Positions 30,171 to 43,458 of a stretch of DNA of 64,000 bases are shown here, piece after piece. Position numbers and translations under genes: made by a program. The DNA comes from Lotus japonicus. Its lineage: Eukaryota > Streptophyta > Magnoliopsida > Fabales > Fabaceae. Under the pieces are notes generated by a model. It did no database searches and had not been told where the DNA came from. It worked only from the letters and a program-made list of their open reading frames with translations. The stretch spans positions 60,750,195-60,814,194 of the forward strand of contig NC_080046.1 of NCBI RefSeq assembly GCF_012489685.1. Direction: 5' to 3'. Positions within the stretch are counted from its first letter, which is position 1. Each line of letters starts with the position of its first letter.

Positions 30171-33100
30171 ATGAATGTTGGATATCAGAGACAAGGAAAG
30201 TCAAGTCAACATTCTGGTGAGAAGTTGGATTTCAGAAGGTGTTCAAATTCCTTTGGAATTCCACAGACACAAAATCAAGGATGGTGTTATGAGAAACCAA
30301 ATTCAGGAAGAGACAGATGCACTCTGCTCCGTATAAAGATGACTCCTGCATTGCAAAGAAAAGTTTCAGTTTGGCTTGGAGAGAAGTCAAATCAAGTTAC
30401 TGATAGTAACCCTAACAAAATCTCAAGATGCTCAAGAGATTCTGAAGTTTCAAAGAAGAGAAAGGCTCAAGAAGCTCATAAACATCATGATAATGAAAAA
30501 TCAAAGTCAGTAGGGAAAGAAAATGTTCGAGGATTTTCAAAGAGTACTAGTAAACTTCTTCCATCCAGGAAAGGGAATGAGCAGAAGAAGTGTCTTAAAA
30601 GAAAGTTTGAAGACAAGATGTTGAATAACAACTTGGAACAAGATGCTCTTTCAAAGTCCAGAAGCAAAGCTAGAAAACTGGATAATGTGATGATGGTAAG
30701 TGCCTTTCTCAATACTTATTCCTTGTACTTAAACTTCATGACAATAATTTTGGTAGGTTGAGCCAACTTGCATCCTTGTTTAACAAATGCTTAACTATTT
30801 TTGTTAACAGGACAATGACAAAAACTCCAGAAAATGTCATCAGTGCAAGAAAAAAGAAAGATCTGCATTTGTACCTTGCACTCAATGTCAGAAAATGTAC
30901 TGTCTGCGGTGCATCAAACAATGGTACCACTGTTTACACCTAAATAGTCATTCTAAAGGTTTATGTATTTGTTCATGTTACAAAATTTAACTATTCTCGT
31001 TTTTGCACACAGGTATCCAGCTATGTCAATAGCAGATATGGCAGAGATGTGCACCTTTTGCCGTAAAAATTGCAATTGTAACATTTGCTTGCGTTCACGA
31101 GGAACCATTAAGGTTTGTTTTACTGATGTGCAGTAAACACCATCAAATTAAATTTTCTTGTCAAAATGAAAGTGTTTAATGTTATTTGAATTACGAGTAT
31201 ACTTTTTTATCTTGCCTTCTGATTTTATATCTACTTTCAGGCACACAAGACAATCACAGATGGTGAAAAAGTCCAGCATCTCCAATATATGATTTACTCA
31301 CTTCTTCCATTTATGCAAAAAATTCATGGAGAACAAAGTCAAGAGCAAGAGATTGAAGCTAAAATACAAGGTATTAAGCTTCAGCTTTCTCTTCTTTGTG
31401 TTTTCTTTTTCTTTTTCGTTCCACTTTTAAAACATCACTGACAATAATCTTTTATGTCAGGAAAAGCATGTTCTGAGATTGAGATACCACCATCTGCTTG
31501 TGGCGTCAATGAACGCATCTATTGGTATTTATCTATTCTGTTCCTTAATTTGCCTAATGTATTACCATGACCCCTTACAATTTTCCTAAGATCTTTTATT
31601 CTATGTTTTGCTCTTTGTGTAGTGATCATTGTGCTACTTCAATCATTGACCTTCATCGAAGCTGCCCCAAGTGTTCCTTTGAAATCTGCCTTAACTGTTG
31701 CAAAGAAATACGCAATGGAAGTATTTCACCCCGGTCTGAAGTGAAGTTTCAATACATGAATAGGGGGGTTGACTATATGCATGGTGGTTATCCTTTACCA
31801 GCATCTTGTGAATTAGGGACTTCAGAAGGTCACATTAAGAAATTTTCCAAATGGAGTGCTAACGGTGATGGAAGTGTTAGATGTGCACCAGTAGAACTTG
31901 GGGGTTGCGGTGGCTCTAGGTTGGAGCTTAAGCGCGTGCTTCCAAATGGGTGGATATCTGATTTGGAAGCCAAAGCTCGTCACATTCTAAAAACTTTCTG
32001 CCAAATTGAACAAACAAATCTTCAGAAAGAAGCAGTACCAAGTTGTAATTCTATGATAAGAGCTGCTTTTAGAGATGGTACTAATGACAATAACATATAC
32101 TGTCCTGTCTCAAGTGACCTCAAAAAAGAAGGGCTATGTCTCTTCCAAAAGCATTGGATTAGCGGTGAACCGATCATAGTTCGTGATGTTCTTAAAAAAG
32201 GGACAGGTTTGAGTTGGGAACCAATGGTCACATGGCGAGCAATTTGTGAAAATTTTGGCTCAAATCGGTCAGAAGTGAAGGCCATTGAATGCTTGCCTAG
32301 TTATGAGGTATGGTTCTGTTGTCCCATTTAGTGCTTTAATACTAACATTTCCAAACAATGATAAGTTTCCAAATAAGGTAGCTGCTACATTTAAATATGT
32401 ATGCATGAGGCATATGATGTGATTTTTCTCTTCCATTATAGTCTATTAATTTTCATTGATCATGTTTTTTTCATGCACTTCAGTATCCACTTATCATAGA
32501 TCACCCAATCATAACATTAAAGTTTACTAGAATATGGACCAAATTTTCATTCACCCTTCTAAATCTTTGCAGGTGGAAATTAGCACTCGTGAGTTCTTCA
32601 AAGGTTATACAGAAGGAAGAACATATAGCAATCTGTGGCCAGAGATGCTAAAGCTAAGAGACTGGCCCCCCTCTGACAAGTTTGATGATGTTTTACCGCG
32701 CCATTGTGACGAGTTTATCCGTTGCTTGCCATTTCAAGAGTATTGTGATCCTCGAGCCGGAATCCTCAACCTTGCTGCAAGGTTGCCAGCCCAATACTTA
32801 AAGCCTGACTTGGGTCCAAAATCTTACATTGCTTATGGGACTAAAGAAGAACTTGGAAGAGGAGATTCTGTAACCAACCTTCATTATGATATGTCAGATG
32901 CGGTAAGCCTTGTTCTTTGATTTCAAAATCCTAGTTTTCTTCATTCTATGTATGGGCTTCTTCAATAACCTTTCTAATTGTGCTTTTTTGAGTTCTAAGT
33001 CAACTAATAAAGATTTCAGACAAATCAAACAAATTCTGTGAGACATTGAAAATATAATTTTTTCCTACATTAAGAAGGTTTTATCCATTCGAAGTGTTAA

Positions 33101-34525
33101 AATTTCTCATGGGAACTAAAATCTTAAGGAAGGATTTGTAAATACATAAAATCTATACAATGAAGCTACATTTTTGCCAAAGACATAAAATCTGTACAAG
33201 TTAGTTGTAGTTTTGTTGGAATGTGAGAGATAAATTAAAGTTAATAAATGTTTGATTGTTGCTATCAATAATTTTTGCAGGTGAATATTCTGACTCATAC
33301 ATCAGAGGTGATATTAACGAATGAGCAAAACTCTGCTATTTCAAAATTGAAAAAAGCACACAAGGCCCAAGATGAAAAAGAGCAGCATGCTCAAGACAAG
33401 AGAGAACAGAAAGAAGATAGGAAGAAGAGCCCTATTGAGATCAATGGAAAGATCTTTCCAGAAGAAACAAGAGAAAGAGGTGGTGGTGCCCTTTGGGACA
33501 TCTTTCGGAGAGAGGATACAGAAAAGCTAGAAGCATATCTAAGAAAACACTCTAAAGAATTCAGACACACTTACTGTTCTCCAGTTGAACATGTATGTAT
33601 CACACTTTGCCTAAACTTGTGCTTATCCTTGCTTTTTAATGTTTGAAGCTCATTGTTTTCTGTTTTTGTTAGGTTGTCCATCCAATTCTTGACCAATGTT
33701 TTTATTTGACTTTGGAGCACAAGAAGAAGCTAAAGGAGGAATTTGGTAAGTGCACAATTGCAAACTGCTTGCTCATTGTGCAATTAATCCGGCTTCCATG
33801 CAGTCACATTTTGTAAAATTCACTGCAGTTGCATATTTGTAGTTGTCTGATCAAAATATGGCAATTTAAATTGAAAATATCGAGTCTCTTTATATCTAAG
33901 CTAGTCCTGATATCAGACGATTATGGAGCCGTGACAGCAATGAATTTAGGAAAATTCAACCGTAGGAAATCTAAATTCGTACACTTTCCATTTTTCATAA
34001 ATGATTAACATAAGTGTTGAACTTTCAGGTGTAGAACCTTGGACATTTGAGCAGAAACTTGGAGAGGCAGTATTTATTCCTGCTGGATGTCCACATCAAG
34101 TAAGGAATCTCAAGGTAAAATAGAACATCTCTTCTACTGATACACATATACATATTGGACCGTGTCTTCTTTGATTGTATTGTGTCTAGCTATAATTCTA
34201 ATGAATCATTTACCATATTGCAGTCATGCACAAAAGTTGCTGCAGACTTTGTGTCACCAGAAAACGTCCAATGGTGCATGCGTGTAACCGATGAGTTCCG
34301 ACGACTTCCAAAGAATCACAAGGCCAGAGAAGATAAACTTGAGGTGATTGATTTTCTCCTTATAACATATATATTTCCTTATGTCTTCTCTTTGCCTTAC
34401 TCTCTTCTGATGTGAGCTTCAAACTAATTAAGTTGATCTTTTTGATGTAACAGATAAAGAAGATGATAGTCTATGCTGTTGACCAAGCTGTCAAGGAATT
34501 AGAAGCTTTAGTCAGTCCTTCTTGA
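30171..34525 (+). CDS. JmjC histone demethylase, KDM3/JMJ25 type (12 exons, 869 aa)
   Basis: A nuclear Fe(II)/2-oxoglutarate-dependent demethylase of the group that acts on H3K9 methylation (IBM1/JMJ25 relatives). Exons: 30171-30695, 30811-30923, 31013-31112, 31241-31370, 31461-31524, 31623-32307, 32573-32902, 33281-33592, 33673-33745, 34029-34114, 34224-34343, 34454-34525; all GT-AG, 2610 nt. Residues 1-175 are basic with many Lys-Arg runs (nuclear localisation). Residues about 180-310 hold the Cys-rich RING-like and zinc-finger region ([48 protein letters not shown]). The JmjC domain spans about 500-830; the iron ligands read as His643 and Asp645 (HYD) and His800 (CPHQVRNL), so it should be active. 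A Lys/Glu-rich insertion lies in the JmjC domain (about 665-690). The exact Arabidopsis counterpart is not certain. Confidence 0.93.
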
Positions 34526-35638
34526 CTGGATTCAATCCTTCAATCGAGCTCGTCATGATGTATAGCTTCTATGACTTTTTTGTAGGCCTTTTTTATATGT
34601 CAAAGTTTCAATTTTCTCTGATAAAAATTCATTTGAAGTATTGGAGAGTTCAGATATGTATTTGTAGATACACATTAATTTTCAATGAAAAATTTATCAT
34701 TTTCTTTAAATTTCTTTGTCAGCAGCCACCTTTGTTTTTTCAAGTATTCAAAGTTATTATGCTGGCAGCCTTAATCATGTTCATTCAGAATCATACACAT
34801 GGAAACCAAAGTATTTATTAAAGCCCGAATTTTTTTAAAGCGATAGCAAATGAATGATCATTAAAGTAGAAGAGGTGCAACGTGGACAACCAAAACTTTG
34901 TTAACGTGACAAAGGCACAGTGAGACATGTTGAGGAGAACTCATGCCAAAAAAAAAGATACGAATTGAATCGGACGTCATCACATCTTTACCTAAAACTT
35001 TAAGGCTTTGAAATTTGAATTATAAATCACATTTCTTATAAAATCTTCAGTTTAAATGTTTTTAACCAATGTTCTCGACTCCAAACTTACGAAATTCTCA
35101 ATGATACATTACTTAGTGCCAAGTGTTACTTCAAAAATGAGGGTAGCCTGTTATCATTGACTATGGAATAGCCATCACATGAACATGAATATTAGCTTGG
35201 TTTATTCTCTTTTGTGTTAACATTGACTATGGAATAGCCATCACACATGAACATGAATATTGTCAATTACGCTTACCTATAACATTGTGTAACCAACCTT
35301 AACTAGTATTTGTAATGGAACGTGTATTGCATCCATTGGTTGCACTCCAAAACAATGTCTAGATTTCGAGGTCGGTGCCGGTGGGACCCACGATCAGAAT
35401 CTTAACGACGACGTTTTGACGTGGTAGTCCAATTCCAATTCTGGTTCGTTTTCTTGAGAACAGGTGCAACTGTGCAAGCAACGTAACGCTGTACAGCTCA
35501 GATGCCATGAACATGGAAGGAAGACAAAGGAGAAGTTACAGGAACAACGAAACCACATAGCTGTTTCCCTCTATCCTCCCATCCCAATTCAACACCATCT
35601 CATTGATCCTACACACATACATAGCAATTATCGGAGCA
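34526..35638. other. Spacer between JmjC and glycosyltransferase genes
   Basis: Non-coding. The phrase cattgactatggaatagcc recurs at about 35157 and 35222 as part of an imperfect tandem duplication of about 50 bp. The right end is the 5' leader of the glycosyltransferase. Confidence 0.5.
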
Positions 35639-38600
35639 ATGGCGGCGAGAGGAATCAAGCGCCGCCACGTTACCACTACCTTCAGCTGGAAGCTGCTGAT
35701 TCTCCTCTCCGCTTCCATCTCCTCCGTCGTCGTTTTACTTCTCTTCTTCACCTTTCACTCTGCTAACAATGTCACTCACAAACCCCCAATTCGAATTCCT
35801 CGCGTCTTCGATGGCCCACCCAAGATCGCATTCTTGTTCCTCGTTCGCCGCAACATCCCCCTTGATTTTCTCTGGGGTGCTTTCTTCCAGGTTCGTCGTC
35901 CTCTTTCTCCTTTGGGAATGATTCACCAATAATTGGAAATTTTGGGAATGTTTCAATTTTTTTTTTCTTTGCAGAATGGGGAAGTGGCGAAGTTTTCGAT
36001 TTTTGTTCATTCCATGCCTGGGTTTGTGTTGGATGAGTCAACCACCAGGTCGCACTTCTTCTACGGTCGACAACTCAGTAATAGTATTCAGGTGAGTTTG
36101 CAATTTCTCTATGCAATTAATTTCATTTCTGATTGTGAATGCACTTACCCTTTTTCGTAAAGGAGAAGATGGAAACAAAAAAAAAACCTAACTTGGACCT
36201 ACTTTATATGATTATATCTATGGTATATTGAACATTGAATGTGCTCCATTGATAAGAAGCAAAGAATTTCATGTTTTAGAGTGGGATTTACCTCTTCTAA
36301 AGTGAAGAAATCATTTTTAGAAGGAAAATGAGTAGTTATACACTTATACTTATATAACCATTGATTAGTAATTCAATTACTAAAACTTGAACACCTTTTG
36401 TTATACATGTCTTTGCGCACGATCATCATCCCATTTGTCAAATTTTCAATCAATAAGTATAACTAATTTTCAATCAATGTAGTAATGTCATGTATTGTGT
36501 TTGGTATTGGAATGTGTTGTTTTGTCCCTTGTTTATAATTATAAGAATTTAGTGGTGCATATCTTAGGTATCATGGGGAGAATCAACTATGATTCAGGCT
36601 GAAAGATTGTTACTGGAAGCAGCTTTGGAAGACCCTGCAAATCAAAGATTTGTTCTTCTCTCCGACAGGTTGGTGTTTTCAAGTTGTAGGTTTCCTGTAG
36701 GAGCTGTTTTTTTTCTATGTTTCTTTTTCTTGGTTGTTGCTGACTACTAAGGATGAGTGGATACTTTAAAAATCATAAGATTATGAATACAGTTATTAGA
36801 GAGAAAACTCGGGTATAATTTCGTCTTAGGGGGTTTGATGTGTAATAAGAAGACCCATAGAAGGCCTGGTTGGGAGGATGGACCAGATGGATGATAGTTC
36901 AATAGCTAGAGATAGATGAAGACTAAGAAATGTTATAGGGCCAACCACTAAGAGATTTAGAGGTAAACGTAGAGCTTTTTGGCACTGCATGATCCTTGTA
37001 ACTAACCCCACCTAATGGGAAAAAAGGCTTGGTTTTTTGTTGTTCTTGTTCATCAATCAGGGCAGGGGCGGGTTGGGACTTGAGATATATTTTTGCAAGT
37101 ACTTAGTTGGCCATGGTAACGATCTGAGTTTCTGTTTTCTGTGTGCAGCTGTGTTCCTCTGTACAACTTTTCCTATGTGTACAATTATGTAATGGTTTCT
37201 CCAAAGAGTTTTGTGGACAGGTAGAAGAAGGCTTTGGTTCTTGAGGTGCTTCGCACTCATTCTTTTTTTACTGTTCATGTATATATCCATACATTTTTTT
37301 TTGTGTAATTGAGATATTTCAAAGGTGTAGCTAACTAATTTGCTTACATTGCAGCTTTCTTGATGTGAAAGAGGGCCGCTACAACCCAAAAATGTCACCC
37401 AAGATACCAAGGGAAAAATGGCGTAAAGGTTCCCAGGTTATTTCTCTTAACTTTTATTTCAGTGTGTGAGCCTCAATGTTCTTTTTTCCAATCATACAGG
37501 TTTCTGTCTATTGGGTTTAGTACTTTAGTAGAACATCTCCTTCTCCAATCTGTCAGAACCTACTGTTTAGATGTTTATTTTTCTTGTAAACTCATAAATT
37601 TAGCTGATACTTGCTGATGAAGAAGTAGCAATTTGGCTTGGTGAAGTTGATAAAATATAAGGGGGTGTTTGCCAAACTCTAAAAACGGGATGACTTGCAA
37701 CATTGGTGCAGGTTTTAAAATGAAGTGTTTGGAGAGTATTAAAAATTTGGGGGAAAAACTTATTTGAGTCCATTTTTGAATTAAAAGTTTCTCTATATGT
37801 TGCCTGTTTCTCTAAATATATCTGTATAACTTAATTTGTTTATGAAATGATGACAGATTTTAACCAAATGGAATAAATTAAGATTAGTTACAAATAGCAT
37901 GAATCTATATGTTTCTAAACCATTTTTATTGGTTGCCAAACTTCCCTTGATGTTCCTTTACTCTGCATGTAGATGGTAGGTAGTTTTAAGTCGTGTTCTG
38001 TATATGATAATATACTCATTCATTTGAGTTGATTAATAATGGCTTAAAATTATATAGGCAAGGATATGCCGTCCTTTTTCAAACTTGTTGATATAAAGCT
38101 TGGTTTGTTGTTGTTTGATTGCTTTTATCGATACCAAACAGATGTTAATTGTTAGTTTGTTACATTGGGATTATAGGATGAAATTTTCAACATTTTATTC
38201 ATAGAAATTGTCTTAATTTGAATTTCTCTTGCATTTTCTTTCCAGTGGATCACCTTAATTCGTAACCATGCAGAAGTGATTGTAGATGATGATGTTACTT
38301 TTCCTGTCTTCAAGAAGTTCTGTAAGGTGTGTAATCGATCATGAGTTAGCCTAACTACAAATCTAAGTCGATTCCAATATTTTTTATTGCTTTCATGCTT
38401 TATTAAAGTTGGTTGGTGTTACATCAAAATTATCATGTAGAATTACTTTCCAGCATATTACAATCTATACAATACTAGACTGACTGTAAGTCTGCAATGT
38501 GTTAGAAAAGTCTTTCTAATTTTCTTCTCACTTGGCAGAGACGTCCAGCAATTGATACCAGAAAGGGAAAGCTGAATCTTGTAAGTGATATAATTTTAAT

Positions 38601-40453
38601 TTTCTAGCTCTAAGTTGTTACTGGATGCTTTCATGCTACTGTCAGATTTTATGCATAATAGGGAAGCATATTCTTTGCTTTTAATCAGAAATTATTAATT
38701 CAAGTTCTTTGAAGATAGGGGGGATTATGCTGGTAGTTCCAAATAATTGTAACTGGCTAATGGAACCTCTATGCACCATGTTTCTTTTTGTCCCTGTTAG
38801 CTTCAACAATATACTTTCCCTATTAAGTATGCTGAAACCCTGTTGTTATTTATACTGATAATATTGTGATGCTACTCCATACTCATTTATGTATAGATTT
38901 TTATTTTCATACTGATAATTAGTTGCTATGGTTTTCGTGTTACTGCAGAAACTTCAGAAGCAGCACAACTGTATTCCAGATGAACACTATGTGCAGACAT
39001 TGCTTGCGGTAAGATACTGAGATGTCGTTTCCATTGTTAACTACTTTTGTTGTTTGGGGGATGCGTTCTTCAATCCTATTTATTCTCATTTCTTCTTTAT
39101 TCAAAATTACTCTAATGAAATAATGTGCAGTAACTTGATAGGAGTAGACTTCCAATTAGATGGTTTATGAGAGTAGATTTAGGCGAGCTCTAGTTGATCG
39201 ATCCCAGCCCCTAGAAGTCATTTTCATTGTTAAACTAACCTACTAACATAGAGTTAGTTAGTTGGTAGAAGGATATATAGAGAACAACAAAAGCTGTTGA
39301 GGAGTATCCAGATTGTAAAATTGGGATATTGATTTTTATATGTATGGCTTAAGAAGGTAGTTGCAGCTTACAAGCAAGTTAAACCCCTTGCTCTCTTGTT
39401 GACAGCAGCATATGAGTTACAAGTCAAATGGTAGAATCTTCCTGACTTTGAAAACAGTTGGGAATCAGTAACTAGACTGTCAGAGGTTTTTTCTTCGTCC
39501 CTTGGTGACAAGGTGAAAGTTTTTCTTTTTCTTTTGGGGGTGGAGGGGTATTCATAAGAATAGACTGCCAATTAGAACTTAGAAGGGCCTATGAGAGTAG
39601 TCGTAGGGAAGCTCTAGAGGATCCCAGCCCCTAGAAGTCTTTTTATTGTAAAACAAACCCACTAACTAACATAGAGTTAGTTAGTTGGTTACTTGCAAGA
39701 GAACAATATGGGCTGTTGAGGGGCCTTCAGATTGTAAAGGATGGACCGGTGGAGAGGGCTGAGCTCTCAAACCCGCTCAGCATTTCACTGGTATCTTTTC
39801 TCCGTTCCTAATTATATTCCGCATTGAGCAGGTTGGGAAATAGGGCTTTCTGTAATGAACACATTCTCTCTTATTTCTTGGTACCAGACCTATAATAACT
39901 CTTCAAGGATTAATTTGTATGTTTGCAATGTTATAGATCATGATATGCATTTCTCTTTTGTTTTCTTTCCAGATGCGTGACCTTGAAGGTGAACTTGAAC
40001 GTAGAACAATAACCTATACCCTGTGGAACCAGTCAAAAACGGAGAATAAAGGCTGGCATCCTGCTACTTTCAGCTATGCAAATGCTAGCCCTAAAAGGAT
40101 CAAGGAAATGAAGGTTATCTTTTGCTTCCTCATACATAACTTTAGCCAGTTACGGGGTTGAAAGGATCCATTATTTGAAGTTCTTTGGGGGGAGCCGGGT
40201 TTTTTGCCCTCATTTATGAGTCTATTCTTAGGACCTTACTATGATTATCTCATGTTTTATGTTTTTTGAACAGGACATCCGCCATGTTTATTATGAGACC
40301 GAATACCGGATAGAATGGTGTCGTACCAATTCAACATTCGTTCCGTGTTTCTTGTTTGCTAGGAAATTCTCTCAGGGAGCTGCTATGCGCTTGTTGAGCG
40401 AGGGAGTTGTTGACCACTTTGAAATTTCTGCATTGTTAGACACTCCACCATGA
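35639..40453 (+). CDS. Core-2/I-branching GlcNAc-transferase-like protein, GT14/DUF266 (375 aa)
   Basis: A Golgi type II membrane protein of the plant GT14 (DUF266) family, related to beta-1,6-N-acetylglucosaminyltransferases; the plant substrates are mostly unknown. Exons: 35639-35890, 35975-36091, 36568-36668, 37149-37220, 37355-37436, 38246-38326, 38539-38580, 38949-39008, 39973-40113, 40274-40453; all GT-AG, 1128 nt. Features: short basic cytosolic tail (IKRRH), membrane anchor about 16-42, then PPKIAFLFLVRRNIPLDFLW, FSIFVHSMPG, QRFVLLSDSCVPLYNF, SQWITLIRNHAEVIVDDD, CIPDEHYVQTLLA and a Cys-containing end (PCFLFARKFSQGAA). The start lies just before the basic tail and gives the expected family length. 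Introns 3 and 8 contain retroelement debris but splice sites are intact. Confidence 0.92.
36820..37050 (+). mobile_element. LINE reverse-transcriptase 3' relic in intron 3 of the GT14 gene
   Basis: A broken plus-strand frame reads RRPIEGLVGRMDQMDDSSIA, then RAFWHCMILVTNPT followed by a stop and the ggcttggttttttgttgttc tail, which is the usual decayed 3' end of plant non-LTR retrotransposons. Several stops interrupt it. Confidence 0.55.
39153..39790. repeat. Two diverged direct copies of a repeat in intron 8 of the GT14 gene
   Basis: About 39153-39340 and 39555-39750 share gatcccagcccctagaagtc, catagagttagttagttggt, agagaacaa and gttgagg...cagattgtaaa in the same order and orientation. They look like LTR or solo repeat fragments, possibly Copia-type; no flanking target duplication was found. 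Confidence 0.5.
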
Positions 40454-41019
40454 CATGTCTAACGCTTCTCTCGAACGTCTTTTTAGCCGTATACTGACCT
40501 GCTTAGATGTATACTTCCGGCATTAAAGGAAATCACTTCCAAGTTAGATACAGCATACAACATACGACAGATTAGATATTGGAGACAAAGGTGAGCTGAC
40601 AGGGACCATTTTATCTGGCTCAGTGAGAGGCTTGATACAACAAACCACAATTGTCCCACAGTGAACAGTCAGAGAGTAGAAAGTAGGTTATAATATAAAA
40701 TGAAGCATTTAGTTTAGTGGCATCTAGAAATATTATTTTGCAAAGCTGGAATTCTAATGTCAGTCATATTTTGAATTGTCCTCTCATGGAGGAGGATACC
40801 TGTGTTAATAGAGAGCAAGATTTGGTTAGTGAGAATTCAAGTTATTTTGCTTTTGACTTGTATGCCAACCACTCAGACCATGAAGAGAAAGTACTTCTCA
40901 CTAAATAATACATCAAGTGAATGCAAAAGCATCAATAAATGGAAGAATCAACAAACTACTGAGAAACAAGAAGAAGATGATAATTGTACCCATTCAGTGT
41001 AAGAGGCTTAAAGATAGGC

Positions 41020-43102
41020 TCAAAATTTCTTTGCAGTAGTATCTGACCATCCTCTTTGGCGAGCCCTGAGCTCCCATAAAGCAGTTTCTTTCATCTGATT
41101 TTCAAGTGTTGTTTCAGCTCTTTCCCTAGCCTCCTCACATGTCTCCATCCCTGAATTGCATTTGTCAGCTTCCTTTTGATACTGTGATGCTACTTTCTTA
41201 GCCTCTAAAATTTTTATGTCAGCAACTCTTTGTTTTTCCTTAGCTTTATCTTCCTTCAGCCTCAGTTCTTTGGACAAAAGCTCTATAAAACTCTTCCCCG
41301 CCTCTTCACTCACCTCTGGGTCTTGCCTCATGCAATCTATAATATATGTAATGCACTATGAATTTTTCCATGACTGAAAGGTAGCATACATTAAACTTTT
41401 ATGCATGCCTTTTAGAATTATTATCCTCCAAAACTACATATATTTTCCCCAATGTGAAACAAATTATTTGATTAATATGTAAACTTCACTTTACATATTT
41501 AATAGTGTTACTAGCCCGGTTCTAGTTTCTACTCTTTGTTGCTTTAGTGTTAAGAAAGCCCAAAATCATAGTAAAAACTTGATGGCATGACTGGAATAAT
41601 GTTATCAACTTGTGCAAGTTGCTATTTATAGGGGGAAGCCTCACCCTTCCGTCTTACAGCCATACAAAAGTAGTTTTACAATGTTTTATTTTTATCTTTG
41701 TATTGATTGATGGCAGGACCATAATAATGTTATCAACTTGTGTAAGTTGTTATTTATAGGGAGAACTGGAGAAGTCTCACTCCTTTCACGTCTCCAACTG
41801 CACACAAAAGCGGTTTTACAACATTTTACTAATCTTTGCATTGATTGATCACAACTTGCTCTATGATTTCACGACCATAATAATGTTATCAACTTATGCA
41901 AAGTTATTTATAGGGAGAAAGCCTCACTACTTTCACGTCTCCAACTGCCACACAAAAGTGACTTTACAATATTTTATTTTATCTTTGTATTGATTGATCG
42001 CAACTTGCTTCATGATGTGATTATCATAATAATGTAATCAACTTGTGCAAGTTGTTATTCATAGGGAGAAGTCTCACATTTTCACGTCTCCGGCCGCCAC
42101 ACAAAAGTGGCTTTACAATTTTTTATTTATCTTTATATTAATTCCTGACAACTCGCTTCATGAAGTCATGATAATAATAATGTTATCAATTTGTGCATGT
42201 GTCGACTATAACTTCTAGATTTTATAATTGATTTTGATAAAAGTGAAGTTGATTCGAATATAGTGTTTGGAATCGTGCCAAATGGCTATTTCCACTCAGA
42301 CAAAAGCAATCAGTTGTAGCTTATTGTAAGTTATAGTGACCATGCCATAGATCATGTGATAGTCATGTTATGTTTCTAAGCACACTCAATCCTGCAGAAG
42401 AAAAAGGGAGTAGAACGAACCTAGAATGGAATTGTCGCTCAATCCTGCAGCAGAAAAACAAGTTGAGACACCATATTAGCAATCAAGAATCAATGTATGA
42501 GCACAAGAAACCTTAAAAAAGTATGTATCCACTTTCCTATTTTTCATTACATGGCTCAGAGTCAGTTGTAAAGTTTAGCTATTGATCACATTATATGATT
42601 TAGCATGAACTAATCCAATTGTAGACCTTAGAAACCGTGATTAGCAGAATGTATAACAAATAACTAAATATTAGCAGAATCAGAATGCATCAAAACGACC
42701 AAGGAATTAACACTTGCATATCAATTTGATTATATGATGTTTCAATATTTCATATTTTAAATGTAAGAACAAAAAACTGAGTGTAACAACTGATGGCTTC
42801 TAATAACTGAGATTTGGAGTAAACATTGTATTTTCAATCAAGCATGATCAGTAAAAAAGGAAATAGATAAAAAGATTTATTTGAAAGGAGAATGAATATA
42901 TTTATAAAAAAATGGAAGTACCTTCTGGGAGAGAAAGAAGGGGTTGAAGAGAGCAATCACAGTGGCAAGGAGGACAAGAAGAAATGGAGTCGAAGGTCTC
43001 ATTGAGATGCCAATACAAGGGTGGTCCTACAATGTAACCGCCTAGACACAATCCCAAAATCCACATGAACAATGTGAACACCTTTCGCTGCTTCCTGTTC
43101 AT
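41020..43102 (-). CDS. DUF1068 membrane protein (173 aa)
   Basis: Exons: 43102-42922, 42444-42421 and 41336-41020; GT-AG, 522 nt. The frame is open back to 43141 but that first codon is TTG, so I use the ATG at 43102. One membrane span sits near the N-terminus (VFTLFMWILGLCLGGYIVGP), then a Cys cluster (CPPCHCDC), QPLLSLPEG, a Glu/Lys-rich helical part and the conserved YQKEADKCNSGMETCEEARE, ending near WELRARQRGW. This matches the plant DUF1068 family in order and length. The molecular function is not established as far as I know. One exon is only 24 nt. The 1.1-kb second intron is dominated by a tandem repeat. It is head-to-tail with the PPR gene upstream. Confidence 0.9.
41597..42200. repeat. 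Tandem repeat (about 130-150 bp, just over 4 units) in DUF1068 intron 2
   Basis: Units begin near 41597, 41724, 41874, 42026 and 42173 (last partial), each with aataatgttatcaacttgtg, then ttatttataggga, cacgtctcc, cacacaaaag and ttttacaa. On the minus strand, which is the host gene's strand, three units contain TATAAATA preceded by a CTTCTCCC-like context (the fourth reads TATGAATA), so the array looks like repeated core promoters. Confidence 0.75.
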
Positions 43103-43261
43103 CTTTTTTTGTTTCAGTTTGTTTCTTGGTTTGGCAGACAACAGGGGAAGAGGATCTTGACTGAGAATTGGTTAAGGTTTGGTTTCAATATATTCGCGTA
43201 TTTGTCTCACGTTTCGGAGAAAAACTAAACCAAATAATCACATAAAATTTGTCATTTAATT

Positions 43262-43458
43262 AAGAGTTTAATGGATATGCACTGAGAGTGTAAAATAGTT
43301 TTACACAGACATCCAATTGAATTCCGCCAAATCAAAAAATATCTTATTATTTTAATTAAAATTAAAGTCAAATGTAATTATCTCTCCTATGTGACATGCT
43401 TTGATTGGATGACTGTGTAAAACTATTTTACACTGTCAGTGCATATCCATTAAACTCT
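43262..43458. mobile_element. MITE with about 58-bp inverted ends
   Basis: Ends aagagtttaatggatatgca and its complement, with inner gtgtaaaatagttttacaca matching on both sides; total about 197 bp, AT-rich centre. The flanks share taatt, a possible short target duplication. The ends are a type often seen in legume genomes. Confidence 0.7.

Noticed and set aside
35150..35275. Direct repeat cattgactatggaatagcc as a transposon target duplication
   Set aside because: The copies are only about 65 bp apart with related sequence between them, more like a small tandem duplication.
42902..43141. DUF1068 start at 43141
   Set aside because: The first codon there is TTG; the first ATG in frame is at 43102 and gives a normal family N-terminus.
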